Shown here in pieces: positions 56,253-64,000 of a stretch of DNA of 64,000 nucleotides. The translations under genes were made by a program, and so were the position numbers. The stretch lies in contig NZ_QUJB01000011.1 of the NCBI RefSeq assembly GCF_003480435.1, positions 30,864 through 94,863 of the forward strand, written 5' to 3'. Below the pieces are notes generated by a model. It ran no database searches, was not told where the DNA came from, and worked only from the letters and a program-made list of their open reading frames with translations. Source of the stretch: Clostridium sp. AM30-24. GTDB lineage: Bacteria > Bacillota > Clostridia > Lachnospirales > Lachnospiraceae. The first letter of the stretch is position 1; each line of letters starts with the position of its first letter.

Positions 56253-58022
56253 ATGAATTATGAAGACGAATTAGACCGTTCCCGCGCCAGAAAGAGCAGA
56301 CGGCGTGAGAGCGAGAGTGAGACGTCCGCAAAACGCCACACTCACAGGACGGAAGATCTGTATTCCATGAGTGCTGACCCGGGAAGCCGTGCAGTCCGTG
56401 CCGCAGCAAAGAGCCATGGGGCAGCTTCCCACAATCACAGAAGACGGAAAAACGGAAACAAGAAGAAAAAGATCATCATCGGTGTTCTGATCGCCCTGAT
56501 CGTTCTGGTCCTGGGGTTTGCCGTTGCGGTTTACGGCTATATCCGGCACAACTTCGGAAAGATGAACGGACAGAATAATTTTGATATTGAAGACGTTCAG
56601 AATGAGAACATCTCTCTGGAAATGAGAGATAAGATGGAAAAAGGCTACTGGACCATTGCGGTATTTGGTCTGGATTCCCGTGACAATTCCACAGGAAAAG
56701 GCAACCAGTCTGATGTTATCATGATCGTGAATTTAAATCGTGAGACCGGAGAGATCAAGCTGGTATCTGTATTCCGCGACACTTACCTGAATGTGAGCGA
56801 CAAGAACACATACAATAAGATCAACGCGGCATATGCGATGGGTGGTCCGGAACAGGCTGTAAAAGCCCTGAATAAGAATCTGGATCTCAACATCACCCAT
56901 TATGTAGCATTCAACTGGAAGGCAGTCGCAACAGCGATCAACATCCTCGGTGGTGTCGACATCGACATCAGTAAGTCCGAGTTCTACTACATCAACGCGT
57001 TCATCACAGAGACGGTAAAGGGTACCGGAATTGGTTCTGTACAGTTAAAGAAAGCAGGTGTGAACCATCTGGATGGCGTACAGGCCGTTGCCTATGGACG
57101 TCTTCGTCTGATGGACAGTGACTATGCGCGTACAGAGCGCCAGAGACTTGTAATCCAGAAGGCATTCGAGAAGGCGAAAAAGGCAGACTTTGCGACATTA
57201 AACAGCCTGATCGGAAATATGTCCGCGATGTGCGCGACAAATATCAATATGAATGATATCCTTCCGATGGCGAAGAATGTCACGAAATACCATCTCGGTG
57301 AGACGACCGGATTCCCGGCAGCCCGCGGAGAGCAGAAGATGAAGATCGGCAAGCTGAAATTGTCCTGTGTTATCCCGCAGACACTTGTGAGCAATGTTAC
57401 AAGCCTTCACAAGTTCCTCTATGGTGAAGAGGACTACAAGCCATCGAGTACGGTCCAGACGATCAGCAATAAGATCGCTGAACTTACCGGACTGAATAAG
57501 GCTGGCAAGGAGATCGATCATGTAGCGACGGATCAGGGATATATCCCGAAGGGAGAGACAGAGGCTACGACACTTTCCGCTGAAGAAGAGAGCAAGAAAG
57601 AGAGTCAGGAAGAATCCCAGATGGAATCCATGCTCGAAGAATCCAAGAAGGAATCCGAGAGCGCGGGTGAGACTGAGACAGGTCCGGACGGCAAGCCGAT
57701 CGAGACTACATCAGGAGCCCATAACAGCGGCTATCTGCATGAGACGGAAACGGATGCCAACGGCAATGTGATCGCAAAACCGACCGAGAGCCATGCAGGA
57801 AGTCCGACGGACGAAGCCGAGACCTCCACGGAGGCATACAGACCGTCAAGTCCGCAGGATATGACAACGGAAGCCCCGATCGGCCCGGGATATGAGAAGT
57901 CGACGGCAGTTCCGGAAGCGACAACGAGTGCAGGTCCGGCAACCCCGATGGAAGGACAGAGTTCCGTAACAGTTCCGGGTGAAGGAAGTGTAGCGGCCGA
58001 AGGCCCGGCAGCCGGAATTTAA
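56253..58022 (+). CDS. LytR-CpsA-Psr family glycopolymer transferase
   Basis: 589 residues. Cytoplasmic basic head (~70 residues), a membrane helix at about 73-95 (IIIGVLIALIVLVLGFAVAV), then the LCP domain with AVFGLDSRDN, NQSDVIMIVNLN, VSVFRDTYLNV and GRLRLMDSDYARTERQR, whose arginines bind the pyrophosphate lipid. A ~150-residue Glu/Ser/Thr-rich tail is longer than usual. LCP enzymes move glycans from the lipid carrier to peptidoglycan. Last gene of the glycan cluster; a terminator follows. Confidence 0.93.
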   Translation: MNYEDELDRSRARKSRRRESESETSAKRHTHRTEDLYSMSADPGSRAVRAAAKSHGAASHNHRRRKNGNKKKKIIIGVLIALIVLVLGFAVAVYGYIRHNFGKMNGQNNFDIEDVQNENISLEMRDKMEKGYWTIAVFGLDSRDNSTGKGNQSDVIMIVNLNRETGEIKLVSVFRDTYLNVSDKNTYNKINAAYAMGGPEQAVKALNKNLDLNITHYVAFNWKAVATAINILGGVDIDISKSEFYYINAFITETVKGTGIGSVQLKKAGVNHLDGVQAVAYGRLRLMDSDYARTERQRLVIQKAFEKAKKADFATLNSLIGNMSAMCATNINMNDILPMAKNVTKYHLGETTGFPAARGEQKMKIGKLKLSCVIPQTLVSNVTSLHKFLYGEEDYKPSSTVQTISNKIAELTGLNKAGKEIDHVATDQGYIPKGETEATTLSAEEESKKESQEESQMESMLEESKKESESAGETETGPDGKPIETTSGAHNSGYLHETETDANGNVIAKPTESHAGSPTDEAETSTEAYRPSSPQDMTTEAPIGPGYEKSTAVPEATTSAGPATPMEGQSSVTVPGEGSVAAEGPAAGI

Positions 58023-58412
58023 GAATAGAGGCCAGGATCAAAGGTTATAAAGGAAATATAGGATATTAAGGATCAAAACGCATCGTCTGATTGATTTGGA
58101 AGAAATATTCCAGACTATCAGATGGTGCGTTTTTTTCGCGTGCAGGGAGCCATAATCCATACCTGTGCGATAACGGTACTGTTGTGAAAATTCTCGACAA
58201 ATGGCTGATTTTTTTGGGATTCGCGGTAGTCCGGCACAGTGGAAAGGTTTTACCCGGCTATATGTTTAAACGAAAATCCGAATTTACATTTTACATAGAT
58301 TATACAAACTAGTTACCGAACCATGGTTTTTGCTTTTTGGGATTCGTGATAAAAATAATACTGTACAGAGAAAGAAAAAACAAAAACAAAGACCTTTGAG
58401 GAGGAGAAGATT
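58023..58412 (+). other. Terminator of the glycan cluster and pst upstream region
   Basis: 390 bases. CGCATCGTCTGA / TCAGATGGTGCG at 58075-58137 followed by TTTTTTT ends the cluster. Upstream of pstS, TTTACA occurs at 58283 and 58290 and TATACA at 58301; these resemble PhoP-box units of Bacillus but their spacing (7 and 11) is only partly right. No gene seen. Confidence 0.5.
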
Positions 58413-59363
58413 ATGAAAACAAGAAAAGTAATGGCACTTGCAGGTGCAGGAGTATTAGCAGTCAGCATGATGACAGGATGCGGAAGCAGCAGTAGTACAG
58501 CATCCACGACAGCAGCGACAACAACTGCGGCAGCAGCAGAGACAACAAAAGAAGCAGCGACAGCAGCAGAGAAAACTGCAGATCTTACAGGATCAATTAC
58601 AGCGGCAGGTTCTTCCGCATTAAAACCGCTGGTTGATGATGCAGCAGACATGTTTATCGAGAAATACCCGGACGTTTCCATCACAATCGATGCAGGCGGA
58701 TCCGGAGAGGGCTTAAAGCAGGTTTCCGAGGGAACCGTAAATATTGGTAACTCCGATGTTGAGGCATCCGCAAAGCTTGATGAAGCACAGGCAAAAGAGC
58801 TTGTTGATCATCAGGTATGCGTAGTCACAATGGCTCCAATCGTAAATAACGATGTAAAAGAAGGCGGCGTTGAGGATCTTACAAAACAGCAGCTCATCGA
58901 CATATTCACAGGAAAGACAACAAACTGGAAAGAGGTTGGCGGACCGGATGAGAGCATTGTTCTTGTAACAAGACCGACATCTTCCGGTACAAGAGCAACC
59001 TTCCAGAAATACGCGCTTGACGGAAACGAGGAAGCTTCCAACACTTCCATGGAAACAGATGATTCCGGTGTTCTTCTTCAGAATGTAAAAGATACAAAAG
59101 GTGCGATCGGATATGTAGCACTTTCTTATCTGACGGGTGATGCGGGAGTTGCAACTGTAGCGATTGATGGCACAGAGCCGACACTTGAAAATACATACGC
59201 TGGAAAATATCCGGTATGGACATTTGAGCATATGTACACAAAGGGTGAGCCGGACGAAGTTGTAAGCGCATTCCTTGACTACATCATGTCCGATGAGTAC
59301 GGCGCAAAGATGGAATCCTTAGGATACGGCGTATCTTCCAAGATGACAAATACTGAGCATTAA
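58413..59363 (+). CDS. pstS: Phosphate-binding lipoprotein PstS
   Basis: 316 residues. Lipoprotein signal ending MMTGCGS, a T/A-rich linker, then the PBP domain with ITAAGSSALKPLV, AGGSGEGLKQVSEG and RPTSSGTRATF, which cradle phosphate. It delivers phosphate to the PstCA channel. ATG 58413 follows GAGGAG. A GGGGCGGG / CCCGCCCC hairpin between pstS and pstC (about 59451-59478) may keep pstS mRNA in excess. Confidence 0.95.
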   Translation: MKTRKVMALAGAGVLAVSMMTGCGSSSSTASTTAATTTAAAAETTKEAATAAEKTADLTGSITAAGSSALKPLVDDAADMFIEKYPDVSITIDAGGSGEGLKQVSEGTVNIGNSDVEASAKLDEAQAKELVDHQVCVVTMAPIVNNDVKEGGVEDLTKQQLIDIFTGKTTNWKEVGGPDESIVLVTRPTSSGTRATFQKYALDGNEEASNTSMETDDSGVLLQNVKDTKGAIGYVALSYLTGDAGVATVAIDGTEPTLENTYAGKYPVWTFEHMYTKGEPDEVVSAFLDYIMSDEYGAKMESLGYGVSSKMTNTEH

Positions 59364-59450
59364 GAGAAAACTTAAGACCGGGCAGTGAGCCATGATCCGA
59401 CCGAATGAAAGAAAAAAGAGGACATGGACAAGAGAACTGCGAAACAGGGG

Positions 59451-59478
59451 CGGGGCAGACGAATCTGGCCCGCCCCGA
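59451..59478 (+). other. pstS-pstC intercistronic GC hairpin
   Basis: GGGGCGGG pairs with CCCGCCCC; no T-run. Suits mRNA stabilisation or partial termination between pstS and pstCAB. Confidence 0.5.
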
Positions 59479-59526
59479 TATGATTTATGATAGAATTTGC
59501 TTCGAATATAGGAAGCAGGAGGACTT

Positions 59527-60510
59527 ATGAAGAATGGTAAAGAAAAAAGCATGTTCGTCAGGGAATACCTATGGCGGGATCTGATGACCATCTGTGGAAT
59601 GTTTGTAATTCTTCTGACGATCGTGATCGGCGCATTCCTTGTATACAAGGGATCGTCCACATTCCTGATCTATAAACACTCTTTTCTGGAATTTTTAGGA
59701 TCTGCGGATTGGGCACCTGAGGACAATACGACAGGCGGAGGCAGCATTGGTGCTCTGATCTTCATCGTGGGATCTGTCTGCACATGCGGACTGGCACTTC
59801 TCATCGCGACACCGTTTTCTCTGGGATCAGCAATCTTCATCACAGAGATCTCCCCAAAATTCGGCGAGAAATTTTACCGCCCGGTGGTTGAGATCTTTGC
59901 GGGGATCCCGTCAGTCGTATACGGCTGGGTAGGACTTACGGTACTTGTACCGACAATCAAAAACGTATTTGGCCGTCAGGTCGGTCATTCGATCCTGGCA
60001 GCAGGACTGGTTCTCGCAGTGATGATCTTCCCGACGATCACGAGTGTTGCGGCAGATGCTCTTCACTCCGTCTCAAAAGAATGCAGAATGGCGGCTTACG
60101 GACTTGGATCCACCCGCTGGCAGACCATTTACCGGATCGTTGTTCCGGCGGCAGCTCCGGGAATCATTTCCGGAATCATCTTAGGTCTTGCCCGGGCATT
60201 CGGTGAAGCTCTGGCAGTGGCCATGGTCATCGGACAGACCACAGCGCTTCCGACCAGCATCTTTTCAACAACAAAGACTCTGACGACTGAGATCGCGGCT
60301 CAGATGGGCAACGCGATGGAAGGCGGAGAAATGAAATCCGCCCTCTGGACGATGGCATTGCTGTTATTTGCGATTTCCCTGTTCTTCATCTCCCTGATCC
60401 ATTATGTGACAGCGGTAAAGCCGGAGAAAGAAGAAAAAACAAGCACTTCTGTGAAAACCAGCACGACCACAGTGCCGGTAAAGCAGTTCGCAGCAAAGGG
60501 GGAAAATTAG
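59527..60510 (+). CDS. pstC: Phosphate ABC transporter permease PstC
   Basis: 327 residues with six membrane helices and the inner-membrane EAA loop (CRMAAYGLGSTRWQTIYRIV). PstC-type motifs include EIFAGIPSVVYGWVGL. It forms the channel with PstA. AGGAGG lies 7 bases before ATG 59527. The C-terminal ~35 residues are a polar Lys/Thr tail. pstA starts 3 bases after its stop. Confidence 0.95.
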   Translation: MKNGKEKSMFVREYLWRDLMTICGMFVILLTIVIGAFLVYKGSSTFLIYKHSFLEFLGSADWAPEDNTTGGGSIGALIFIVGSVCTCGLALLIATPFSLGSAIFITEISPKFGEKFYRPVVEIFAGIPSVVYGWVGLTVLVPTIKNVFGRQVGHSILAAGLVLAVMIFPTITSVAADALHSVSKECRMAAYGLGSTRWQTIYRIVVPAAAPGIISGIILGLARAFGEALAVAMVIGQTTALPTSIFSTTKTLTTEIAAQMGNAMEGGEMKSALWTMALLLFAISLFFISLIHYVTAVKPEKEEKTSTSVKTSTTTVPVKQFAAKGEN

Positions 60511-60513
60511 ACC

Positions 60514-61392
60514 ATGGAAAGTAAGATCAGACGTTCACGCGGTGTGGACCGCGTTATGACAGTCATTTTCTACCTGGTTGCGATCTTCTTCTTCGCTCTT
60601 CTGATCGGCTTTGCGGGCAAGGTCATCATCGGCGGTCTCATGGGGGCAAAGCCGGAGATGTTCCGCTTCGCGAGAAAAGGAAGCATCGGAAACCAGTTGT
60701 TCAACACGATCTATCTCGTATTTATCTCCCTGCTGGTATCCATCCCCCTCGGTGTCTGCGCCGGAATTTATCTGGCCATGTACGCGAAACAGGGAAAAAT
60801 GACAAAGTTTCTGAGAATGTGTATCGAGACACTTTCTTCCCTGCCGTCCATCGTCGTGGGACTGTTTGGATATCTGGTATTCCTCGTTTCCTTCGGAATG
60901 GGAAAAAGCCTGATGGCAGGTGCTCTTTCTGTGTCGATCCTGACACTTCCGCTGATCACAACGACCACAGAGGACGCCATAAAAGGACTTCCGGCAGGAT
61001 ATTTTCAGGCGAGCCTGGGCCTTGGAGCGACAAAATGGCAGTCTATCTTCCATGTACTTCTTCCGGCGTGTCTTCCGCGTATCATGACCGGTGTTATTCT
61101 GGCAGCCGGCCGCGGTTTCGGTGAGGCAGCAGCGCTGCTTTACACGACGGGATCCGGAAGTGATCTCCGCTGGGGCAACTGGAACCTGGCGGCTCCGACA
61201 TGTCCACTCAATCCGTTCCGTCCGGCAGAGACTCTTTCGATCCAGATCTGGAACCTTCAGGTAAACGGGCAGGATAAGGCGCTTGCCAATACTGCTTCTG
61301 CCGTTCTTATGATCCTGGTTCTGGCGTTTAGCATTGGCGCGAATGTATGGAGCCATCACTTAAAGAAGAAGAATTCCGGCGAGGAAGCGTAA
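60514..61392 (+). CDS. pstA: Phosphate ABC transporter permease PstA
   Basis: 292 residues with six membrane helices. CIETLSSLPSIVVGLFGYLV and the EAA loop GYFQASLGLGATKWQSIFHV are typical PstA. Partner of PstC. Start ATG 60514, with GGGGGA overlapping the end of pstC. Confidence 0.95.
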   Translation: MESKIRRSRGVDRVMTVIFYLVAIFFFALLIGFAGKVIIGGLMGAKPEMFRFARKGSIGNQLFNTIYLVFISLLVSIPLGVCAGIYLAMYAKQGKMTKFLRMCIETLSSLPSIVVGLFGYLVFLVSFGMGKSLMAGALSVSILTLPLITTTTEDAIKGLPAGYFQASLGLGATKWQSIFHVLLPACLPRIMTGVILAAGRGFGEAAALLYTTGSGSDLRWGNWNLAAPTCPLNPFRPAETLSIQIWNLQVNGQDKALANTASAVLMILVLAFSIGANVWSHHLKKKNSGEEA

Positions 61393-61458
61393 GGAGACGC
61401 CGTACAGCCGAAACAATACATGAGATCGGCATATGACAGTTTTAGAGAGGAAAAATAT

Positions 61459-62220
61459 ATGACAGCGATAAAACCGAAATTTGATATCGAAAAGCTGAAT
61501 CTGCATTACGGCGCCTTCCACGCGTTGAAGGATATCAACATGCAGATCGATGAACATAAGATCACAGCTTTCATCGGACCGTCCGGATGCGGAAAGTCCA
61601 CATTTTTAAAGACCTTAAACCGCATGAATGATCTTGTGGAGGGTGTGAAGATCGAGGGAAAAGTAGAACTTGACGGAAAGAACATATTTAAAGATATGGA
61701 TGCCATCACACTGCGTCACAAGGTCGGCATGGTCTTCCAGCAGCCGAATCCGTTTCCGAAGAGCATCTACGACAATGTGGCTTACGGCCCGAGAATCTTC
61801 GGAATCAGAAAAAAAGCAGATCTCGATGAGATCGTTGAGAGAAGCTTACGGCAGGCGGCGATCTGGGATGAACTGAAGGATCGCCTAAATAAAAGTGCTC
61901 TGGGACTCTCCGGCGGACAGCAGCAGAGACTCTGCATCGCAAGAACTCTGGCAGTAGAGCCGGAGGTCATCCTGATGGATGAGCCGACTTCTGCTCTGGA
62001 TCCGATCTCCACATCAAAAATTGAAGATCTGGCGATGGAGTTAAAGGATAAGTACACGATCGTGATCGTCACCCACAACATGCAGCAGGCAGCGCGTATT
62101 TCTGATAAGACCGCGTTCTTCCTGTTAGGTGAGGTCGTCGAGTACAATAATACAGGCGATCTGTTCGCGAACCCGAGAGATGAGCGCACAGAGAGTTACA
62201 TCACAGGGAGGTTTGGCTGA
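61459..62220 (+). CDS. pstB: Phosphate ABC transporter ATPase PstB
   Basis: 253 residues from ATG 61459 (GAGGAAA upstream); the in-frame ATG at 61420 is less likely. [14 protein letters not shown] (Walker A), [13 protein letters not shown] (signature), [11 protein letters not shown] (Walker B) and VTHNM are complete. It powers phosphate import. phoU begins 2 bases after its stop. Confidence 0.96.
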   Translation: MTAIKPKFDIEKLNLHYGAFHALKDINMQIDEHKITAFIGPSGCGKSTFLKTLNRMNDLVEGVKIEGKVELDGKNIFKDMDAITLRHKVGMVFQQPNPFPKSIYDNVAYGPRIFGIRKKADLDEIVERSLRQAAIWDELKDRLNKSALGLSGGQQQRLCIARTLAVEPEVILMDEPTSALDPISTSKIEDLAMELKDKYTIVIVTHNMQQAARISDKTAFFLLGEVVEYNNTGDLFANPRDERTESYITGRFG

Positions 62221-62222
62221 TT

Positions 62223-62885
62223 ATGAGAGATGCATTTTTAAAACAGTTGGAAGAGCTGCATAAGATGCTCGCGGAGATGGGAAATCTTTGCGAGAGCATG
62301 ATCGACGGAGCGTACGAGGCACTGATGAACATGGATCGGGAACAGGCAGCGAAGATTCTGGCAGCGGACGCGAATGTCGATTTAAAGGAGAGGGACATCG
62401 AGAGCAAATGCTTGAAGCTCCTGTTAGAGCAGCAGCCAGTGGCAAGTGATCTCAGAACGATTTCCTCCACCTTAAAAATGATCACGGATCTGGAGCGGAT
62501 CGGTGATCAGGCAGGCGATATCGCTGAGATCGTAAAGACGACCGATCTTTCCGCTCCGGTAAAGGCCACAAGACTTGGCGAGATGGCAAAAGCCGTTGCA
62601 TCTATGGTTCGTGAGAGCATCGAGAGCTTTGCAAACGGAGATCTCAAAAAGACAAAAGAAGTTATTGAATACGATGATGTGATCGATAACCTTTTTAATG
62701 AGGTCAAAAAAGAACTTGCCGATGGTATCTTAAACGGTGAGGCAACTCAGGAACAGATTCTTGATGTCTTGATGATCGCCAAATATCTGGAGCGTATCGG
62801 TGACCATGCAACCAATATTGCGGAGTGGGCGGAGTACGCGATCACCGGTGTTCATCGCAATAGTGAGATGGAAGAGCATCTGTAA
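62223..62885 (+). CDS. phoU: Phosphate transport regulator PhoU
   Basis: 220 residues of two PhoU three-helix repeats with metal-binding EXXXD motifs (LERIGDQAGDIAEI and LERIGDHATNIAEW). PhoU links Pst activity to the PhoR kinase and limits uptake. The phoPR genes are not in this window. A convergent hairpin ends the unit. Confidence 0.95.
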   Translation: MRDAFLKQLEELHKMLAEMGNLCESMIDGAYEALMNMDREQAAKILAADANVDLKERDIESKCLKLLLEQQPVASDLRTISSTLKMITDLERIGDQAGDIAEIVKTTDLSAPVKATRLGEMAKAVASMVRESIESFANGDLKKTKEVIEYDDVIDNLFNEVKKELADGILNGEATQEQILDVLMIAKYLERIGDHATNIAEWAEYAITGVHRNSEMEEHL

Positions 62886-62907
62886 GCATAAAAAGGAAAC
62901 TTAAACG

Positions 62908-62942
62908 AATGGAGAACCTGATTTACAGATTCTCCATTCGTG
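62908..62942. terminator. Convergent hairpin between phoU and the amidohydrolase
   Basis: CGAATGGAGAA / TTCTCCATTCG. It covers the last codons of the leftward gene; TGTTTT follows on the + strand. Confidence 0.6.
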
Positions 62943-63732
62943 TTTTCAGAAGTGGAAGCTGCTCCCGGACGGACGTGATCTCGTCAAGATCAATGGTAGT
63001 GATCTGCATTCCCTCGTGCTCATCCATCTGATTTAAGATTCTGCCCCATGGGGAGACAGCGATAGAGTGACCGAAGGCCTGATAAGAGGCGGAGAGATCT
63101 CTCGCCGGAGAAGTTCCGAAGACAAAAATCTGGTTGTCCAGCGCGCGGGCACGGAAGGTAAGCTCCCAGTGTGCCGGTCCGGTAGTCATATTGAAGGCTG
63201 CCGGAACAAGGACGATATCAGCACCTTCCAGCACCATCCGTCGGAAGATCTCCGGAAAGCGTATATCGAAACAGATGCAGAGACCGATTTTTCCAAATTC
63301 CGTGTCGAATACGGTAGCGGAGTCTCCGGGAGTCAGAGTATCAGATTCTTTAAAATACTGTCCGCCTTTTACATCAATGTCGAAGAGGTGGACTTTTCTG
63401 TGGCGGGCAATTTGCTTTCCTCTTCGGTCAAAGACATAGGCGGTATTGAAAACATGTCCGTCCTGGTCACATTCCGGGACGGATCCGGCGGAAAAGTAGA
63501 TCCCGAATTCCTTTGCAAGGTCAGAGAGCGCCTGCCAGACCGGTCCGCCTGCTTTTTCTGCATAAACAGGGAAATTCGGTGTTTCATAGGGGCAGTTGAA
63601 CATTTCCGGGAGGCAGACAAGGTCAGCACCGGAATTTTTTGCTTTCCGGATCAGCGGACGCAGAGTCTCAATATTCTTCATTTTGTCAGGAAACACATGG
63701 GTCTGAAGTTGGGCGATAGTCATGGATGCCAT
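62923..63732 (-). CDS. Carbon-nitrogen hydrolase (nitrilase superfamily, Nit2-like omega-amidase type)
   Basis: 269 residues from ATG 63732, with AAGGAGG 6 bases upstream; 63723 and 63750 are alternatives. The catalytic triad is visible: E43 in CLPEMFNCPYE, K in RHRKVHLFD, C in GLCICFDIRFPE. The close match to Nit2-like enzymes suggests hydrolysis of omega-amides (alpha-ketoglutaramate type) or deaminated glutathione. Cytoplasmic, convergent with phoU and not functionally linked to it. Confidence 0.9.
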   Translation of the reverse strand: MASMTIAQLQTHVFPDKMKNIETLRPLIRKAKNSGADLVCLPEMFNCPYETPNFPVYAEKAGGPVWQALSDLAKEFGIYFSAGSVPECDQDGHVFNTAYVFDRRGKQIARHRKVHLFDIDVKGGQYFKESDTLTPGDSATVFDTEFGKIGLCICFDIRFPEIFRRMVLEGADIVLVPAAFNMTTGPAHWELTFRARALDNQIFVFGTSPARDLSASYQAFGHSIAVSPWGRILNQMDEHEGMQITTIDLDEITSVREQLPLLKTRMENL

Positions 63733-63747
63733 AGGAAACCTCCTTAT

Positions 63748-63782
63748 CAAAATCCTATCGGCATAGCCGATCTGGAAGGATG
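63748..63782. repeat. Palindromic repeat copy upstream of the amidohydrolase
   Basis: CAAAATCCTATCGGC-ATA-GCCGATCTGG, same orientation and nearly the same sequence as at 6386-6427. The remaining bases to 64000 show no gene. Confidence 0.6.
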
Positions 63783-64000
63783 TATTATGATTCCAGTGTA
63801 ATTCACCATCGTCTGGAATGTCAAGAGATCATAGGCGTTTATCCACATAAATGATCCGCGGATATGGATATTGCGCATGAACTGCAACGATCTGTGGACA
63901 GGATGGAAGCGTGACAGATACATCGATCCTGTATCTGGTAGCAATGGAGTGACTGAAATACAAAATGTAGATGTTGCATATACAAAAGAAAAAACTTTAA

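Noticed and set aside
58283..58306. PhoP box before pstS
   Set aside because: TTTACA units are spaced 7 and 11 bp rather than regularly 11; kept only as a weak note.
58091..58312. 73-residue frame between the LCP gene and pstS
   Set aside because: Begins inside a terminator, no ribosome site, no similarity recognised.
63747..63944. 65-residue frame at the right end
   Set aside because: Overlaps a palindromic repeat and lacks a ribosome site or family features.

Overview
The window reads as chromosome of a Gram-positive, spore-forming anaerobe of the Lachnospiraceae (Clostridium cluster XIVa type). The grounds are the style of the RpoB/RpoC, S12/S7, EF-G and EF-Tu proteins, strong AGGAGG ribosome sites, a T-box leader, WY-rich cell-wall-binding repeats, a collagen-like spore-surface-type protein and citrate lyase. 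This placement is inferred from sequence character only. No tRNA, rRNA, CRISPR array, prophage or transposase gene was seen.

Layout. 1-2.1 kb: end of a citrate lyase operon (citE C-terminus, citF). 2.4-4.4 kb: tRNA-dihydrouridine synthase, a LURP-one-like protein and a hotdog thioesterase. 4.5-6.5 kb: a decayed locus with a truncated threonine dehydratase, a DauR/YheO-type regulator, and a perfect consensus promoter that now leads only into a short remnant and a terminator. 6.5-11.6 kb: polysaccharide deacetylase, rarA, rho and an IclR regulator. 11.8-12.1 kb: a compact convergent locus that I read as an unannotated Fst/par-type type I toxin-antitoxin system. 12.3-17.3 kb: a MATE transporter facing a three-gene ABC importer (trpXYZ type) behind a T-box leader with a UGG (Trp) specifier. 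17.6-21 kb: ftsH, a 142-bp MITE with perfect target duplication, and a zinc-ribbon membrane protein.

21.1-39.5 kb: rpoB-rpoC and the str operon (rpsL-rpsG-fusA, then tuf with its own promoter). These are separated by about 6 kb of other genes: a cation efflux protein, two surface-type proteins, a glycosyltransferase paired with a Cys-rich collagen-like protein (possible spore-coat glycoprotein module), and a second hotdog thioesterase. 39.7-46.6 kb: CAP-domain protein, FeoA-like protein, glycerate kinase with a hydroxyacid dehydrogenase remnant, a trigger-factor-like lipoprotein, a HAD phosphatase, a 48-residue coiled-coil protein and a cell-wall-binding repeat protein. 47.0-58.0 kb: a surface-glycan cluster (TPP enzyme, sugar epimerase, three GT2 enzymes, priming sugar-phosphate transferase, LytR-CpsA-Psr ligase). 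58.4-62.9 kb: the phosphate operon pstSCAB-phoU. The window ends with a convergent nitrilase-family amidohydrolase.

How parts fit. The glycan cluster supplies a sugar-modifying pair, a lipid-linked priming step, sugar addition and wall attachment, but shows no flippase or polymerase. The trp importer is set to respond to uncharged tRNA-Trp. Several intergenic gaps share short palindromic repeats, one of which overlaps the toxin promoter of the type I system.
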